DNA of 64,000 nucleotides from Micromonospora wenchangensis (GTDB lineage Bacteria > Actinomycetota > Actinomycetes > Mycobacteriales > Micromonosporaceae): the NCBI RefSeq assembly GCF_002210435.1, contig NZ_MZMV01000001.1, positions 62,001 through 126,000 of the forward strand, given 5' to 3'. The position numbers and the translations under genes were made by a program. How positions within the stretch are numbered: position 1 is the first letter of the stretch; each line of letters opens with the position of its first letter. Under the pieces are notes generated by a model. That model saw only the letters and a list, made by a program, of their open reading frames with translations. It was not told the origin of the DNA and ran no database searches. Below, one piece after another: positions 14,412-23,922 of the stretch.

Positions 14412-17015
14412 TCAGCGGGACGTCGTCGGGAACTCCGCGAAGTACGCCTCGACCCGCTCGGCGGTGGCCGGACGCGCCAACGCGAACCCCTGCCCGTACC
14501 GGCAGCCGGCCCGGGTGGCCCGCGCCACGTCCGGCTCCGACTCCAACTCGGCCATCACCACGGTCACCCCCAGCCGCTCCCCCAGACCCACCACCACGTC
14601 GATCAACGGGCGGGACTCCTCGTCCGGGTCGACCGGCCGGGGCTGCACCTTCAACAGGTCGATCGGCAGCCGACGCAGCTGGGCCAGGGAGGCGTGCTCC
14701 GCCCGGAAGCTGTCCAACGCCGTGCGTACCCCCAGCGACCGCAGGCCGGCCAGCCGGGCCACCACCGTGGGCAGGTCGGCCCCGAGCCGCGACTCGGCGA
14801 TCTCCAGCACCAGCCGCTCCGCCGGAACGCCGTGCCCGGCCAGCACTGCCGCCACCCGGGGCACGAGATCCGGCGCCAGCAGCTCGGCGAGGGTGACGTT
14901 GACCGCCAGCCACAGCTCCCGGCCCCCGGCCGACCAGTCGGCGAGCTGCCGGCAGGCCCGGTCGAGCACCCACCGGCCCAGCTCCCCCAGCAGGCCGAGA
15001 TCCTCGGCGACCGGCAGGAACTCGGCCGGCAGCACGGTGCCCAGCACCGGGCTGCGCCAGCGCAGCAACGCCTCGATGCCGGCCGGCCGCCGGTCGGCCA
15101 GCGCCAGCACCGGCTGGTAGACCAGATCCAGCTCGCCCCGGGCCGCCGCCCCGGGCAGCTCCCGTTCCAGGTCCAGCCGGCGGACCAGCTCCTCCTCCAG
15201 GCAGGCGTCGTACCACTCGACCCGGTTGCGGCCGAGCTGGACGGCCCGGCGGCGCGCCAGGTCGGCCTGGCGCACCGCGTCCTGCGGCGACGTCGCGGCC
15301 AGCTCGGTCAGGCCCACGCCGACCCGGAGCCGGGCCATCCCGGTCGACACCGGGCACGGCTCGGTCAACGCGGCCAGCAGCCGCTCGCCCAACGCGTACG
15401 CCGGGACCGGGCCGGCGTCGGTGACCACCGCGAACTCCTCCCCGGACAACCGGGCGACCAGGTCCCGGGGGCCGACCACGTCGCGCAGCCGGCGGGCGGT
15501 GGCGGCCAGGAGCGGGTCCGGGCCGGCAGCATCCTGGGCCGGGCCGAGGCCGTGCACGTCCACCAGGAGCAGCGCGCCGGGGGTGCCGCCCCGCTCGTCG
15601 AGCACCCGCAGCAACTCCCGGCGGGTGGACAGGCCGGTGAGCGGGTCGGTGGCCGCGACCAGGTGCCGCTCGCGCTCCGACCGGCGGCGGTCGCCGACGT
15701 CGCGGACGTGCAGCACCACCGCGGCCACCTCCGGCACGGTCCGCTGGTCACTCACCGTCGACTCGGTCTCCCGCCAGCCGCCGTCACCGGTACGCATCCG
15801 GGCCACCAGCAACGGCCCGGCGGCGTCGCCAGGCAGGGGCGCAGCGGCGTCGCCCGGCCGGCCGGCCAGCCGGGCCAGGACGCCCGGCGCGTCGTCCGGA
15901 TGCAGCAGGTCGGCCAGCGGCCGCCCGCACACCGCCTGCTGGCGCGGCCCGAACCAGCGTTCGCCGGCCGCCGAGAGCCAGCGCACCCGTAACCCGTCGT
16001 CGAGGACGAGGACCAGGTCACGACCGCCGGCGACCAGCGTGCGGAAGTACGCCTCCCGGGCGGCCAACCGCCCGGCCCACCGCCGCTGGTCGGTGACGGA
16101 GATGAGTTCCCGGGCCACCAGCGGCGGAATCACCGCCAGCCCCAGCAGGACGGCGGTCGGGGTGAAGCCACCGACGAACGCCAGATGGCCGGCCGCCGCC
16201 ACTGTCGCCACCGCCGCCGGTGCGGTCACCCGGGGCCAGGCCGGCGGCGGACCGGCCGGGACCGTCGGGTCGCCCGCCGCGGCCCGGGCCATCCCGTAGG
16301 CCGTCAGCAGCGCCCCGCCGACCAGCAGCGGCACCGCGGTCAGCAGGGCCACCGCGGGGGCCCGGTAGGCCAGCAGCACCACCAGGTCGGCCAGGCCGAG
16401 CAGGACGGCCGCCACACCGAGCCGGCTCCGGGCCGCGCCGGGGTGGTGACGGTGCCGGTCCAGCGCGCCCACCAGCAGCCCGGCCAGGACAGCCGCGCCC
16501 ACGACGGTGACCACCCGGACCACCGGGGGCACCGGGCCGGGCGGGACCAGCACCCAGCCGGCGAAGAGCAGGGCAGCGCCGAGGCCGAGCACGTCGACGC
16601 CGCGCCGCCAGCGGGCGCGGGGGGTCAGCCGGGAGCGGCCGGACAGCAGGAGCAGGCCGACGGCGTAGGCGAGGGTGGCCACGCCGAGCCCGGCCGCCGC
16701 GGCCTCGGCCCGGCGGAACGCCGGTACCAGCGGCAGCACCGCCACGGTCGTCCCGACCACGGTCACCGCGACGGTGAGCAGTACGGCGGCCCGACGGCGA
16801 CGCCGGGCACGACGGTCCTGCCCGCCGTTCGCGGTGAGGCGGAACAGCAGGGCGGCGGCCACGGCACAGCCGCCCGCGCCGGCCATCGTGGTGGCGGCCA
16901 GCGGCGGGACGGCGTCGACCAGGCCGGCGGCGACGAGGAGCGCGACCAGCAGGGTGAGCACCACGGGTGCGGGCGGTGTGCGGCGGAGGGGGCGGGTGAC
17001 GGTCACGGCGGTCAC
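14412..17015 (-). CDS. Membrane PAS-GGDEF-EAL protein with degenerate catalytic motifs
   Basis: 867 aa from GTG 17015 (GTG 17003 is an alternative). Residues 15-305 hold about nine hydrophobic segments; about 320-440 is a PAS domain; about 452-600 a GGDEF domain; about 605-860 an EAL domain. The GGDEF signature is SGEEF (524-528), and the helix that normally carries the substrate Asn has lost it. The EAL domain keeps E648-A-L and K789, but the DDFGTG metal loop reads DSFR (768-771) and the following Asp is Q791. So diguanylate cyclase activity is doubtful and phosphodiesterase activity very unlikely. The protein is probably a membrane sensor or c-di-GMP effector. It is divergent from a small PH-like protein with a CRP-like palindrome between them. 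Confidence 0.88.
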   Translation of the reverse strand: MTAVTVTRPLRRTPPAPVVLTLLVALLVAAGLVDAVPPLAATTMAGAGGCAVAAALLFRLTANGGQDRRARRRRRAAVLLTVAVTVVGTTVAVLPLVPAFRRAEAAAAGLGVATLAYAVGLLLLSGRSRLTPRARWRRGVDVLGLGAALLFAGWVLVPPGPVPPVVRVVTVVGAAVLAGLLVGALDRHRHHPGAARSRLGVAAVLLGLADLVVLLAYRAPAVALLTAVPLLVGGALLTAYGMARAAAGDPTVPAGPPPAWPRVTAPAAVATVAAAGHLAFVGGFTPTAVLLGLAVIPPLVARELISVTDQRRWAGRLAAREAYFRTLVAGGRDLVLVLDDGLRVRWLSAAGERWFGPRQQAVCGRPLADLLHPDDAPGVLARLAGRPGDAAAPLPGDAAGPLLVARMRTGDGGWRETESTVSDQRTVPEVAAVVLHVRDVGDRRRSERERHLVAATDPLTGLSTRRELLRVLDERGGTPGALLLVDVHGLGPAQDAAGPDPLLAATARRLRDVVGPRDLVARLSGEEFAVVTDAGPVPAYALGERLLAALTEPCPVSTGMARLRVGVGLTELAATSPQDAVRQADLARRRAVQLGRNRVEWYDACLEEELVRRLDLERELPGAAARGELDLVYQPVLALADRRPAGIEALLRWRSPVLGTVLPAEFLPVAEDLGLLGELGRWVLDRACRQLADWSAGGRELWLAVNVTLAELLAPDLVPRVAAVLAGHGVPAERLVLEIAESRLGADLPTVVARLAGLRSLGVRTALDSFRAEHASLAQLRRLPIDLLKVQPRPVDPDEESRPLIDVVVGLGERLGVTVVMAELESEPDVARATRAGCRYGQGFALARPATAERVEAYFAEFPTTSR

Positions 17016-17096
17016 CTTCGTGAGGGGGACACGGCGCGGTGCGACAGGGGGTTATCGGTTCAACGAGGCACCCCCCTCCCGGTTACGTCCCTCGAC

Positions 17097-17112
17097 GGTG
17101 ACCTACGTCACC
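17097..17112. promoter_or_regulatory. CRP-like palindrome GGTGAC-N4-GTCACC
   Basis: A perfect inverted repeat containing GTGA-N6-TCAC, the core of CRP/FNR-family sites. It lies 82 bp upstream of the GGDEF-EAL gene and 72 bp upstream of the divergent PH-like gene, so it could control either. Confidence 0.4.
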
Positions 17113-17183
17113 GCTCAGTGTCGGTCGCGGCCGGTCCACCGCCCGCCCGGTGCCGCCCCGGCCACGGGTGGAATCATCGGGGG

Positions 17184-17558
17184 GTGAGTCGCGCCGACAC
17201 CATCCGCTTCCGGCACAACCAGGCCATCCTGGTCGCGGCCGTCATCGCCACCATCGGCGCGCTGCCCCTGGCCGCCGCCCGGTGGTACCTGCTGCCGGTG
17301 CTGCTGGTCCCGCTGACCGTCGCGGTCTGGGCCTGGCGCTCCGGCACCGACGCCGACCCGCGCGGGCTGCGGCTGCGGGCGCTGGCCGGAGGCCGGCGCA
17401 TCCCCTGGGAGCAGGTCGTCGAGCTGGCCACCGACCAGCGCGGCCGGGCCGTCGTCCGGCTCACCGACGGGCACCAACTGCCACTGCCCGCCGTCCGGGG
17501 CGTCGACCTGCCCCGGCTGGTCGCGGTCACCGGCCAGGCCCTGCCGGAGGCGCACTGA
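17184..17558 (+). CDS. Small PH-domain-like membrane protein
   Basis: 124 aa from GTG 17184, behind a G-rich but weak ribosome binding site. Two hydrophobic segments (about 13-30 and 34-50) are followed by a short soluble domain (RGLRLRALAGGRRIPWEQVVELATD, then VVRLTDGHQLPLPAV) that matches the actinobacterial bacterial-PH-domain membrane proteins. Function unknown; such proteins probably interact with membrane or envelope partners. It stands alone, convergent with the 2-hydroxyacid dehydrogenase gene. Confidence 0.8.
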   Translation: MSRADTIRFRHNQAILVAAVIATIGALPLAAARWYLLPVLLVPLTVAVWAWRSGTDADPRGLRLRALAGGRRIPWEQVVELATDQRGRAVVRLTDGHQLPLPAVRGVDLPRLVAVTGQALPEAH

Positions 17559-17589
17559 GCCGGGGCAGCCCCACCGGCAGGCCCCCGGG

Positions 17590-18516
17590 TCAGTAGCCGT
17601 CGACCACCGTGTTGACCAGCGGGGACCCGGCCACGAACCGGCGCACCTGCTCCCCCACCAGGCGGTACGCCCGGGGCAGCAGCCCGCGTACCGAGCCGGC
17701 CACGTGCGGGGTGAGCAGCACGTTCGGCAGCTCCCAGAGCGGATGGTCGGCCGGCAGCGGCTCCGGGTCGGTCACGTCCAACGCCGCCCGCAGCCGCCCC
17801 GAGGTCAGCTCAGCGACCAGCGCCGCCGTGTCCGCCACCGGGCCCCGGGCGGCGTTGACCAGCAGCGCCCCGTCCGGCATGGCGGCCAGGAACGCGGCGT
17901 CGACCAGCCCCCGGGTGGCGTCGGTCAGCGGCACCAGCAGCACCACCACGTCGGCTTCCGGCAGCAGGCGCGGCAGCTCGGTCACCGCGTGCACCTCCTC
18001 GGCCGGCCGGGCGGTCCGGGCGACCAGGGTGAAGGTCACGTCGAACGGAGCCAGCCGGGCCCGGACCGCCGCGCCGATCGACCCGGCCCCCACGATCAGC
18101 ACCCGCTTGCCGGTCAGCTCGTCGGTCGGCGCGACCCGGTCGTACGCCCACTCCCGGCGGGCCTGCGCGCGGGCCAGCTCCGGGAAGCCGCGCAGCTGGG
18201 CGAGGATCGCGGTGACCACCCACTCGGCGGTGCCGGCGTCGTGCACCCCCCGGGCGTCGCAGAGGGTGACCCCGGCGGGCACCCGGCCCGTCCAGGCGTC
18301 CGCCCCGGCGGAGAGCAGCTGCACCACCGCCAGGTCGGGCAGCCGGTCCAGCATCGCCGTGGTGTCCACCCCGGCCAGGAACGGCGGCACCCAGAACCGG
18401 ACGCCGGCCGGGTCACCTGGCGGATTCGCCGGGTCGGTCCACGGCTGTACCGTGACACCGGCCGGGACGCGACCGAGCAGCTCGACCCCGGCGGGGTGCG
18501 GAATCCATACCTTCAC
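17590..18516 (-). CDS. D-isomer-specific 2-hydroxyacid dehydrogenase
   Basis: 308 aa from GTG 18516, which gives the normal N-terminal strand VKVWIPHP; upstream codons would run into the divergent promoter region. The NAD-binding Rossmann motif is VLIVGAGSIG, and the catalytic triad is visible as Arg in NAARG, Glu in DPEPLP and His in TPHVAG. Family members reduce 2-oxoacids to D-2-hydroxyacids with NAD(P)H (glyoxylate, hydroxypyruvate, 2-oxoisocaproate and others). At just over 300 aa it is of the GhrA-like short type. Substrate is not predictable; neighbours give no pathway. Confidence 0.9.
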   Translation of the reverse strand: MKVWIPHPAGVELLGRVPAGVTVQPWTDPANPPGDPAGVRFWVPPFLAGVDTTAMLDRLPDLAVVQLLSAGADAWTGRVPAGVTLCDARGVHDAGTAEWVVTAILAQLRGFPELARAQARREWAYDRVAPTDELTGKRVLIVGAGSIGAAVRARLAPFDVTFTLVARTARPAEEVHAVTELPRLLPEADVVVLLVPLTDATRGLVDAAFLAAMPDGALLVNAARGPVADTAALVAELTSGRLRAALDVTDPEPLPADHPLWELPNVLLTPHVAGSVRGLLPRAYRLVGEQVRRFVAGSPLVNTVVDGY

Positions 18517-18603
18517 GCGTGCCGACGATAGCCCTCCGGCGGGCGGGCCGTGCCGACGGGCCGAGGGACGACGCCGTACCGGGCGACGTCGCCCACGGCC
18601 ACG

Positions 18604-18631
18604 GGTGACGGTCGGGCGGGACGGGTATAAC
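18604..18631 (+). promoter_or_regulatory. Candidate promoter of the SpoIIE phosphatase gene
   Basis: TATAAC (18626-18631) lies 54 bp upstream of the start codon, with GGTGAC (18604-18609) 16 bp before it. The -10 is good, the -35 is only partial. Confidence 0.4.
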
Positions 18632-18684
18632 CGGGGGTCGGAACGCCGAACGGTGTCCTCCCCATCACGGCAGACAGGTGGTCG

Positions 18685-20490
18685 ATGACCGAACGCACCG
18701 TACGGCCGGACACGGACATCGCCGCGCTGGCCGACCCGGCCCGGCTGCGCTCGCTGACCGAGACCGGCCTGGACGCCGCGCCGGACGAGGCGTTCGACCG
18801 GTTCGCCCGGCTGGTCAGCGACCTGCTCGACGTGCCGGTGGCGCTGGTCTCGCTGGTCACCGAGACCCGGCAGTTCTTTCCCGGCGCGGTCGGGCTGCCC
18901 GAGCCGTGGGCCGCCCGCCGGCAGACCCCGCTGAGCCACTCGTTCTGCCAGCACGTGATCGACACCGAGATCCCGCTGGTGCTGCCGGACGCCCGGCTCT
19001 ACCCCCGGGTGCGGGACAACCTGGCCGTGCCGGAACTGGGCGTCGTCGCGTACGCCGGGATGCCCCTGACCGACCTGGACGGCCGGGTGCTCGGCTCGCT
19101 GTGCGCGATCGACAGCAAGCCCCGGGCCTGGACGAAGGCGCAGCTACGCACGCTCGCCGACCTGGCGGCGGCCTGCTCGTCGGAGCTGCGGCTGCGGATC
19201 GCGCTGGACGCCGCCGAGGCGGCCCGCCGGCTGGTCGAGCAGGCCCACGAACGGCTCAACCTGCTCGCCTCGCTGAGCGAGGAGCTGACCGGGACGCTCG
19301 ACGTGGAGACGGCGGTGGGGCGGCTGGCCGACGCGGTGGTGCCCCGGCTGGCCGACTGGGCCATGGTGACCCTGATCGACCAGGGCGGCACGCCCCGCTG
19401 GGTGACCGCCGTGCACCGCGACCCGGCCCGCGCCGCCGACATCACCCGGTTCGGCGAGGTGGCGCTGCGCCGGCTCGGCCCCGCCTCGGTCACCCGGACG
19501 GTGCTGCGGACGGGCCAGCCGGTGCTGCGCGGCGTGGCCGACCTGGACGACGTCCGGCGGGCCAGCGACGCCCCGGAACTGGTGGCTCTCGCCGAACGGC
19601 TGGGCTTCGCCTCGCACCTGACCGTGCCGGTGCCGGCCCCCGGCCGGGGCACGGTGATGGGCGCGGTGACCCTGGTCAACGGGCCCGACCGGCGGGCCTT
19701 CGACGACGACGACCTGGGCACCGCGCTGGAGATCGGCCGCCGCGCCGGGCAGGCGGTCGGCAACGGCTGGATCTACGGCGAGCAGCGGCACGTCGCCGAG
19801 GTGCTGCAACACAGCATGCTGCCGGAGTTGCCGCAGAGCCCGTGGGTGGAGCTGGCGGCCCGCTACCAGCCGGCCGCCGACCGGGTGGAGGTGGGCGGCG
19901 ACTGGTACGACGCCTTCGTCCAGCCCGACGGCGACCTGGTCGCGGCGATCGGCGACGTCGCCGGCCACGACATCGAGGCCGCCGCGACCATGGGGCAGTT
20001 GCGCAACCTGGTACGGGGCAACGCGTTCGGCCGGGACGACCCGGTCGAGGAGCTGATGCGGCGGTTGGACGCCACCATCTCGGGGTTGTGCATCCCGACC
20101 GCCGCCACGGCGGTGCTGGCCCGGCTGCGGCAGGTCGCGGGCGGGGTGGCGGTCACCTGGTGCAACGCCGGCCATCCCGCACCGCTGCTGGTCACCGCCG
20201 ACGGCACGGTACGGCTGCTCGACGGCCGGCGGGAGCCGTTGCTGGGGTTGACCCGGCCGACCCCGCGCACCGGGGCGGAGGTGCTGCTCGCCCCCGGGGA
20301 CACCCTGCTGCTCTACACCGACGGGCTGGTGGAGCGACGGGACCAGTCGATCGACGAGGGGATGGCCCAGTTGTGCGCGCGGGTCGCCGCCGCCGGCGTC
20401 CGGCCCGCCGCCGACCTGTGTGACCTGCTGCTCGGCACCGGTCACCGGCGCGAGGACGACGTGGCGCTGCTGGCCCTGCGGGCCCGCTGA
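18685..20490 (+). CDS. GAF-GAF-SpoIIE (PP2C-type) serine phosphatase
   Basis: 601 aa. Residues about 30-175 are a first GAF domain ([18 protein letters not shown], then HSFCQHV), about 195-345 a second GAF domain ([28 protein letters not shown]), and about 370-600 a SpoIIE-type PP2C phosphatase with its metal ligands in [33 protein letters not shown] and REDDVALL. Such proteins dephosphorylate STAS anti-anti-sigma factors and so switch alternative sigma factors, with GAF domains sensing small molecules or light/redox. No partner STAS or RsbW-like kinase gene is adjacent. All metal-binding motifs are intact. Cytosolic, with no membrane segment. Confidence 0.92.
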   Translation: MTERTVRPDTDIAALADPARLRSLTETGLDAAPDEAFDRFARLVSDLLDVPVALVSLVTETRQFFPGAVGLPEPWAARRQTPLSHSFCQHVIDTEIPLVLPDARLYPRVRDNLAVPELGVVAYAGMPLTDLDGRVLGSLCAIDSKPRAWTKAQLRTLADLAAACSSELRLRIALDAAEAARRLVEQAHERLNLLASLSEELTGTLDVETAVGRLADAVVPRLADWAMVTLIDQGGTPRWVTAVHRDPARAADITRFGEVALRRLGPASVTRTVLRTGQPVLRGVADLDDVRRASDAPELVALAERLGFASHLTVPVPAPGRGTVMGAVTLVNGPDRRAFDDDDLGTALEIGRRAGQAVGNGWIYGEQRHVAEVLQHSMLPELPQSPWVELAARYQPAADRVEVGGDWYDAFVQPDGDLVAAIGDVAGHDIEAAATMGQLRNLVRGNAFGRDDPVEELMRRLDATISGLCIPTAATAVLARLRQVAGGVAVTWCNAGHPAPLLVTADGTVRLLDGRREPLLGLTRPTPRTGAEVLLAPGDTLLLYTDGLVERRDQSIDEGMAQLCARVAAAGVRPAADLCDLLLGTGHRREDDVALLALRAR

Positions 20491-20547
20491 GGCGGTCACC
20501 GGCCGGTGCGCCGTCCCCGGTGGCCCGGCCGACCGGGATTCGCGGGC

Positions 20548-20553
20548 TAGGCT
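20548..20553 (+). promoter_or_regulatory. -10 box for a probable leaderless transcript
   Basis: TAGGCT ends 7 nt before the GTG at 20561, the spacing expected when transcription starts at the start codon. There is no Shine-Dalgarno sequence, which fits leaderless translation, common in actinobacteria. Confidence 0.5.
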
Positions 20554-20560
20554 GGGGCGG

Positions 20561-21724
20561 GTGAGCGCCCGTCTCCCGTACCCCCGCACCGTCCGGGTCC
20601 GCGCGGCCCTGGCGGCCTCCGGTGCCGCGCTGCTGCTGACCGGGTGCAGTTTCGGCCCGCCGGAGCCCGATCCGGCCGGTGAGCCCCCCAACCTGCCGAC
20701 CCCGTCGGCGTCGGCGGACGCCCCCGGGCAGCAGGTGGTGGCCACGGTGCTGGCGAAGGGGCTGCGGGTGCCGTGGGGCATCGCCTTCCTGCCCGACGGG
20801 GCGGCGCTGGTCACCGAGCGGGACAGCGGCAGGATCCTCAAGGTCGGGCCGGAGTCGGGGCCGCAGGGGTTGACCGTCACCCCGGCGCAGACCGTGCCGG
20901 GGGTGGCCGCGTCCGGCGAGGCGGGCCTGCTCGGCATCGCCGTCTCCCCGGCGTACGCGCAGGACCGGACGGTCTTCGTCTACTACACCACCGAGCAGGA
21001 CAACCGGGTGGCCCGGTTGACGTTGGGCGGCACCCCCACGCCGGTGCTGACCGGCATCCCGAAGTCCGGCAACCACAACGGCGGCGGGCTGGCGTTCGGC
21101 CCGGACGGGCAGCTCTACGTCAGCACCGGCGACGCCGGTGACCGGGACGCCGCCCAGGACCGGGCCAGCCTGGCCGGCAAGATCCTGCGGATCACCCCGG
21201 ACGGCAAGCCGGCGGCGGGCAACCCGTTCCCCGGCTCGCCGGTCTGGTCGCTGGGGCACCGCAACGTGCAGGGCCTGGCCTGGGACGCCGGGAAGCGGAT
21301 GTACGCCACCGAGTTCGGGCAGAACACCTGGGACGAGATCAACAAGATCGACAAGGGCGCGAACTACGGCTGGCCGACGTTGGAGGGGCAGGCCGGCGAC
21401 GGCAGATTCGTCGATCCCATCGTGCAGTGGGGCACCGACGAGGCGTCCTGCTCGGGGCTGGCGGCCACGGGGCGGCTGCTGGCCGCCGCGTGCCTGCGCG
21501 GCGAGCGGCTCTGGCTGCTGGAGCTGACCGACGCCGGCACCGTGCTCGGCGCACCCCGGGAACTGCTCACCGAGAAGTACGGTCGGTTGCGGGCGGTCGC
21601 CGCCGCCCCGGACGGTTCGCTCTGGGTCTCCACCTCCAACCACGACGGGCGGGGTCAGCCGGTGCCTGAGGACGACCGGCTGCTGCGGCTGGTCTTCGCC
21701 GACGGCGGGGCCGGTCGGAGCTGA
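20561..21724 (+). CDS. PQQ-dependent sugar (glucose/sorbosone) dehydrogenase-like lipoprotein
   Basis: 387 aa from GTG 20561. The N-terminus is a lipoprotein signal ([18 protein letters not shown], lipid-attached Cys about residue 28), then a Pro-rich linker. The rest is the six-bladed beta-propeller of the GSDH family (PF07995): [51 protein letters not shown] with the probable catalytic His, and [11 protein letters not shown]. Family members oxidise aldoses at C1 with bound PQQ, outside the membrane. Whether this one binds PQQ or is an adhesive propeller cannot be told. It follows the SpoIIE gene by 70 bp but likely has its own leaderless promoter. Confidence 0.9.
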   Translation: MSARLPYPRTVRVRAALAASGAALLLTGCSFGPPEPDPAGEPPNLPTPSASADAPGQQVVATVLAKGLRVPWGIAFLPDGAALVTERDSGRILKVGPESGPQGLTVTPAQTVPGVAASGEAGLLGIAVSPAYAQDRTVFVYYTTEQDNRVARLTLGGTPTPVLTGIPKSGNHNGGGLAFGPDGQLYVSTGDAGDRDAAQDRASLAGKILRITPDGKPAAGNPFPGSPVWSLGHRNVQGLAWDAGKRMYATEFGQNTWDEINKIDKGANYGWPTLEGQAGDGRFVDPIVQWGTDEASCSGLAATGRLLAAACLRGERLWLLELTDAGTVLGAPRELLTEKYGRLRAVAAAPDGSLWVSTSNHDGRGQPVPEDDRLLRLVFADGGAGRS

Positions 21725-21827
21725 TCGACACGCCGACGGGCCGGACAGCCGGGCAGGTACCGGGCGGATCGGCCGTCGGTCCGGCGGGTTTGCCAAGATC
21801 TTTCACGGGGCAGGTCAGAATCTCATC

Positions 21828-23462
21828 ATGGGCGGTCAGGAGAACGAGCAACGCGGGCCAGGGAAGACGGACCTCCCCGCCCGGCGTGAGCGACGCTGGC
21901 GGACCTGGTGGTCGGCCCTGCGGTCGACCCGGGCCCGACGGGTCGGCGTGGTGCTGGCGGTGCTGCTGGTCGCCCTGACCGGAACGGTCGTCGGGGTGTT
22001 CGCCGGTGGCCGGGTCAGCACCGACATCGGCCCGTTCCGCGCCGACCTGACCCTCGCCCCGGCGGTGCGGGGCGGCACCACCGTCGACATCCCCCCGCTG
22101 GGCGCGCTCCAACTCGACAGCCACCAGGGCCCCACCCATCTGACGGTCGGGCTCGGCGCGCTGGACCAGCGCAAGACCGAGGCGTTGATCGACGACCCGG
22201 CCAGCATCAGCCGGGCCAGCCAGTCGGCGGTGACCGACGTCCGCAACGGGGTGCTGCGGTTGGGTCTACGTACCCTCGGGGCGGCCGTGCTGGTCACCCT
22301 GCTGCTGGCCGCGCTGGTCTTCCGGGACACCCGGCGGACCGCCTGGGCCGGCGGGGTGGCGCTGGTGGTCACCGCCGGCAGCCTCGGCCTGGCGGCCGGT
22401 ACCCTCCGCCCGCAGGCCATCGAGGAACCCCGCTACGAGGGCCTGTTGGTCAACGCCCCGGCGATCGTCGGTGACGCGCGGCGGATCGCCAACGACTACA
22501 GCCGCTACGCCGAGCAGTTGCAGCGGCTGGTCGGCAACGTCAGCCAGCTCTACACCACCGTCTCGGCGCTGCCGGTGTACGAACCGGCGCCGGGCACCAC
22601 CCGGGTGCTGCACGTGTCCGACATGCACCTCAACCCGACGGGCTGGCAGCTGATCCGCACCGTGGTCGAACAGTTCGGCATCGACGTGGTGATCGACACC
22701 GGTGACCTGACCGACTGGGGCAGCGAGCCCGAGGCGTCGTACGTCGGCTCGATCGGGCTGCTCAAGAAGCCGTACGTCTACATCCGGGGCAACCACGACT
22801 CGCCCCGGACGGCGGCGGCGGTGGCCCGGCAGCCGAACGCGGTCGTGCTGAACAACTCGACCACCACCGTCGCCGGGCTGACCATCGCCGGCATCGGCGA
22901 CCCCCGGTTCACCCCGGACAAGGAGACCTCGCCGGCCGGCAGCGGGCTCACCGCGCAGGTCGCCAACCAGGTGATCGGGGCCGGCGAGACGCTCGCCACC
23001 ACGGTCCGCGACTCGCCGCGACCGGTGAACATCGCGCTGGTGCACGACCCGGCCTCGGCCGGCCCGCTCTCGGGCACCTGCCCGCTGGTGCTGGCCGGGC
23101 ACACCCACGCCCGGCAGATCTCCAAGCTGCCGCAGGTGGACGGCCAGCAGCCGACCCAACTGATGGTGGAGGGCTCGACCGGTGGTGCCGGGCTGCGCGG
23201 CCTGGAGGGCGAGAAGCCCACCCCGCTGTCGATGACGGTGCTCTACTTCGACCAGCAGAAGCTGCTCCAGGCCTACGACGACATCACCGTCGGTGGCACC
23301 GGGCAGGCCCAGGTGAACCTGGAGCGGCACGTGATCCGCGATCCGGCGAAGGGCGCCGATGTCCCGGTCACCCCCACCCCGACCAGGGGCGGCTCGGAGT
23401 CCCCGTCCCCCTCCGGGACCGGCCCGACCCCCACCTCGCCGACCCCCAGCCCGACCAGCTGA
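21828..23462 (+). CDS. Membrane-anchored calcineurin-like metallophosphoesterase
   Basis: 544 aa from ATG. A basic cytoplasmic N-terminus is followed by a membrane helix (about 39-62), an extracytoplasmic segment, and a second and third helix (about 145-190). The phosphoesterase domain (about 258-480) holds the full metal set: DMH in HVSDMHL, GD in DTGDLTDWG, GNHD, His in LVHDP and GHTH. The tail of about 40 residues is Pro/Ser/Thr-rich, as in cell-wall-spanning linkers. It probably hydrolyses a phosphoester at the cell surface; substrate unknown. Stands alone, followed by a hairpin. Confidence 0.9.
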   Translation: MGGQENEQRGPGKTDLPARRERRWRTWWSALRSTRARRVGVVLAVLLVALTGTVVGVFAGGRVSTDIGPFRADLTLAPAVRGGTTVDIPPLGALQLDSHQGPTHLTVGLGALDQRKTEALIDDPASISRASQSAVTDVRNGVLRLGLRTLGAAVLVTLLLAALVFRDTRRTAWAGGVALVVTAGSLGLAAGTLRPQAIEEPRYEGLLVNAPAIVGDARRIANDYSRYAEQLQRLVGNVSQLYTTVSALPVYEPAPGTTRVLHVSDMHLNPTGWQLIRTVVEQFGIDVVIDTGDLTDWGSEPEASYVGSIGLLKKPYVYIRGNHDSPRTAAAVARQPNAVVLNNSTTTVAGLTIAGIGDPRFTPDKETSPAGSGLTAQVANQVIGAGETLATTVRDSPRPVNIALVHDPASAGPLSGTCPLVLAGHTHARQISKLPQVDGQQPTQLMVEGSTGGAGLRGLEGEKPTPLSMTVLYFDQQKLLQAYDDITVGGTGQAQVNLERHVIRDPAKGADVPVTPTPTRGGSESPSPSGTGPTPTSPTPSPTS

Positions 23463-23475
23463 CCCACCAACGGCA

Positions 23476-23526
23476 GGCCCGCCCGCAGCGACGCGCCGCC
23501 CACGGCGGCCGGCGGGCGGGCGGGCC
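23476..23526. terminator. GC-rich hairpin after the phosphoesterase gene
   Basis: GGCCCGCCCGC at 23476-23486 pairs with 23516-23526, 13 bp after the stop codon. No U-tract follows, as is usual in actinobacterial terminators. Confidence 0.45.
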
Positions 23527-23640
23527 GTGCCCCCAGCCGCCCGGGTACTGCTGCGCGGACGCCCCACGCCACGGCACCCACCTAGACCAAAGTCACCGAA
23601 AGTGATTCCCGGGCGAGGCCCACCTACCCGCACTCGGAGA

Positions 23641-23764
23641 CTTTGCTCTGCTGCCCTCACGGCGACAGTGGCTTACCGTGATGGAGGCCGCCACCCACCC
23701 GCTCGGTCGCTTCTCCCATCACCCCTGTTCAAGGGATTGTCGCCTTGATGGCAGCAGAGCAAAG
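23641..23764. repeat. Long inverted repeat with 29-bp arms
   Basis: Arms at 23641-23669 and 23736-23764 match at 26 of 29 positions, the outer 15 bp (CTTTGCTCTGCTGCC) perfectly; the 66-bp loop is gene-free. It occupies the centre of a 460-bp gap (23463-23922) with no coding sequence. It is much longer than a plain terminator; I do not know its function. It could be a palindromic intergenic element or MITE remnant. Confidence 0.75.
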
Positions 23765-23922
23765 GATGCGGACCTACCACTCCGGGGTCACCACTCATGT
23801 CACCGAGCGTGACCACAGTCGGCATCAGCCGCACAAGCACGGAATGTAATCGTCCGCCGCAACGGCCGCACGGAACCGGACCAGGCCAGGCCGGCACAGG
23901 ACGCGGTCAGGGCGGGGTGCGG

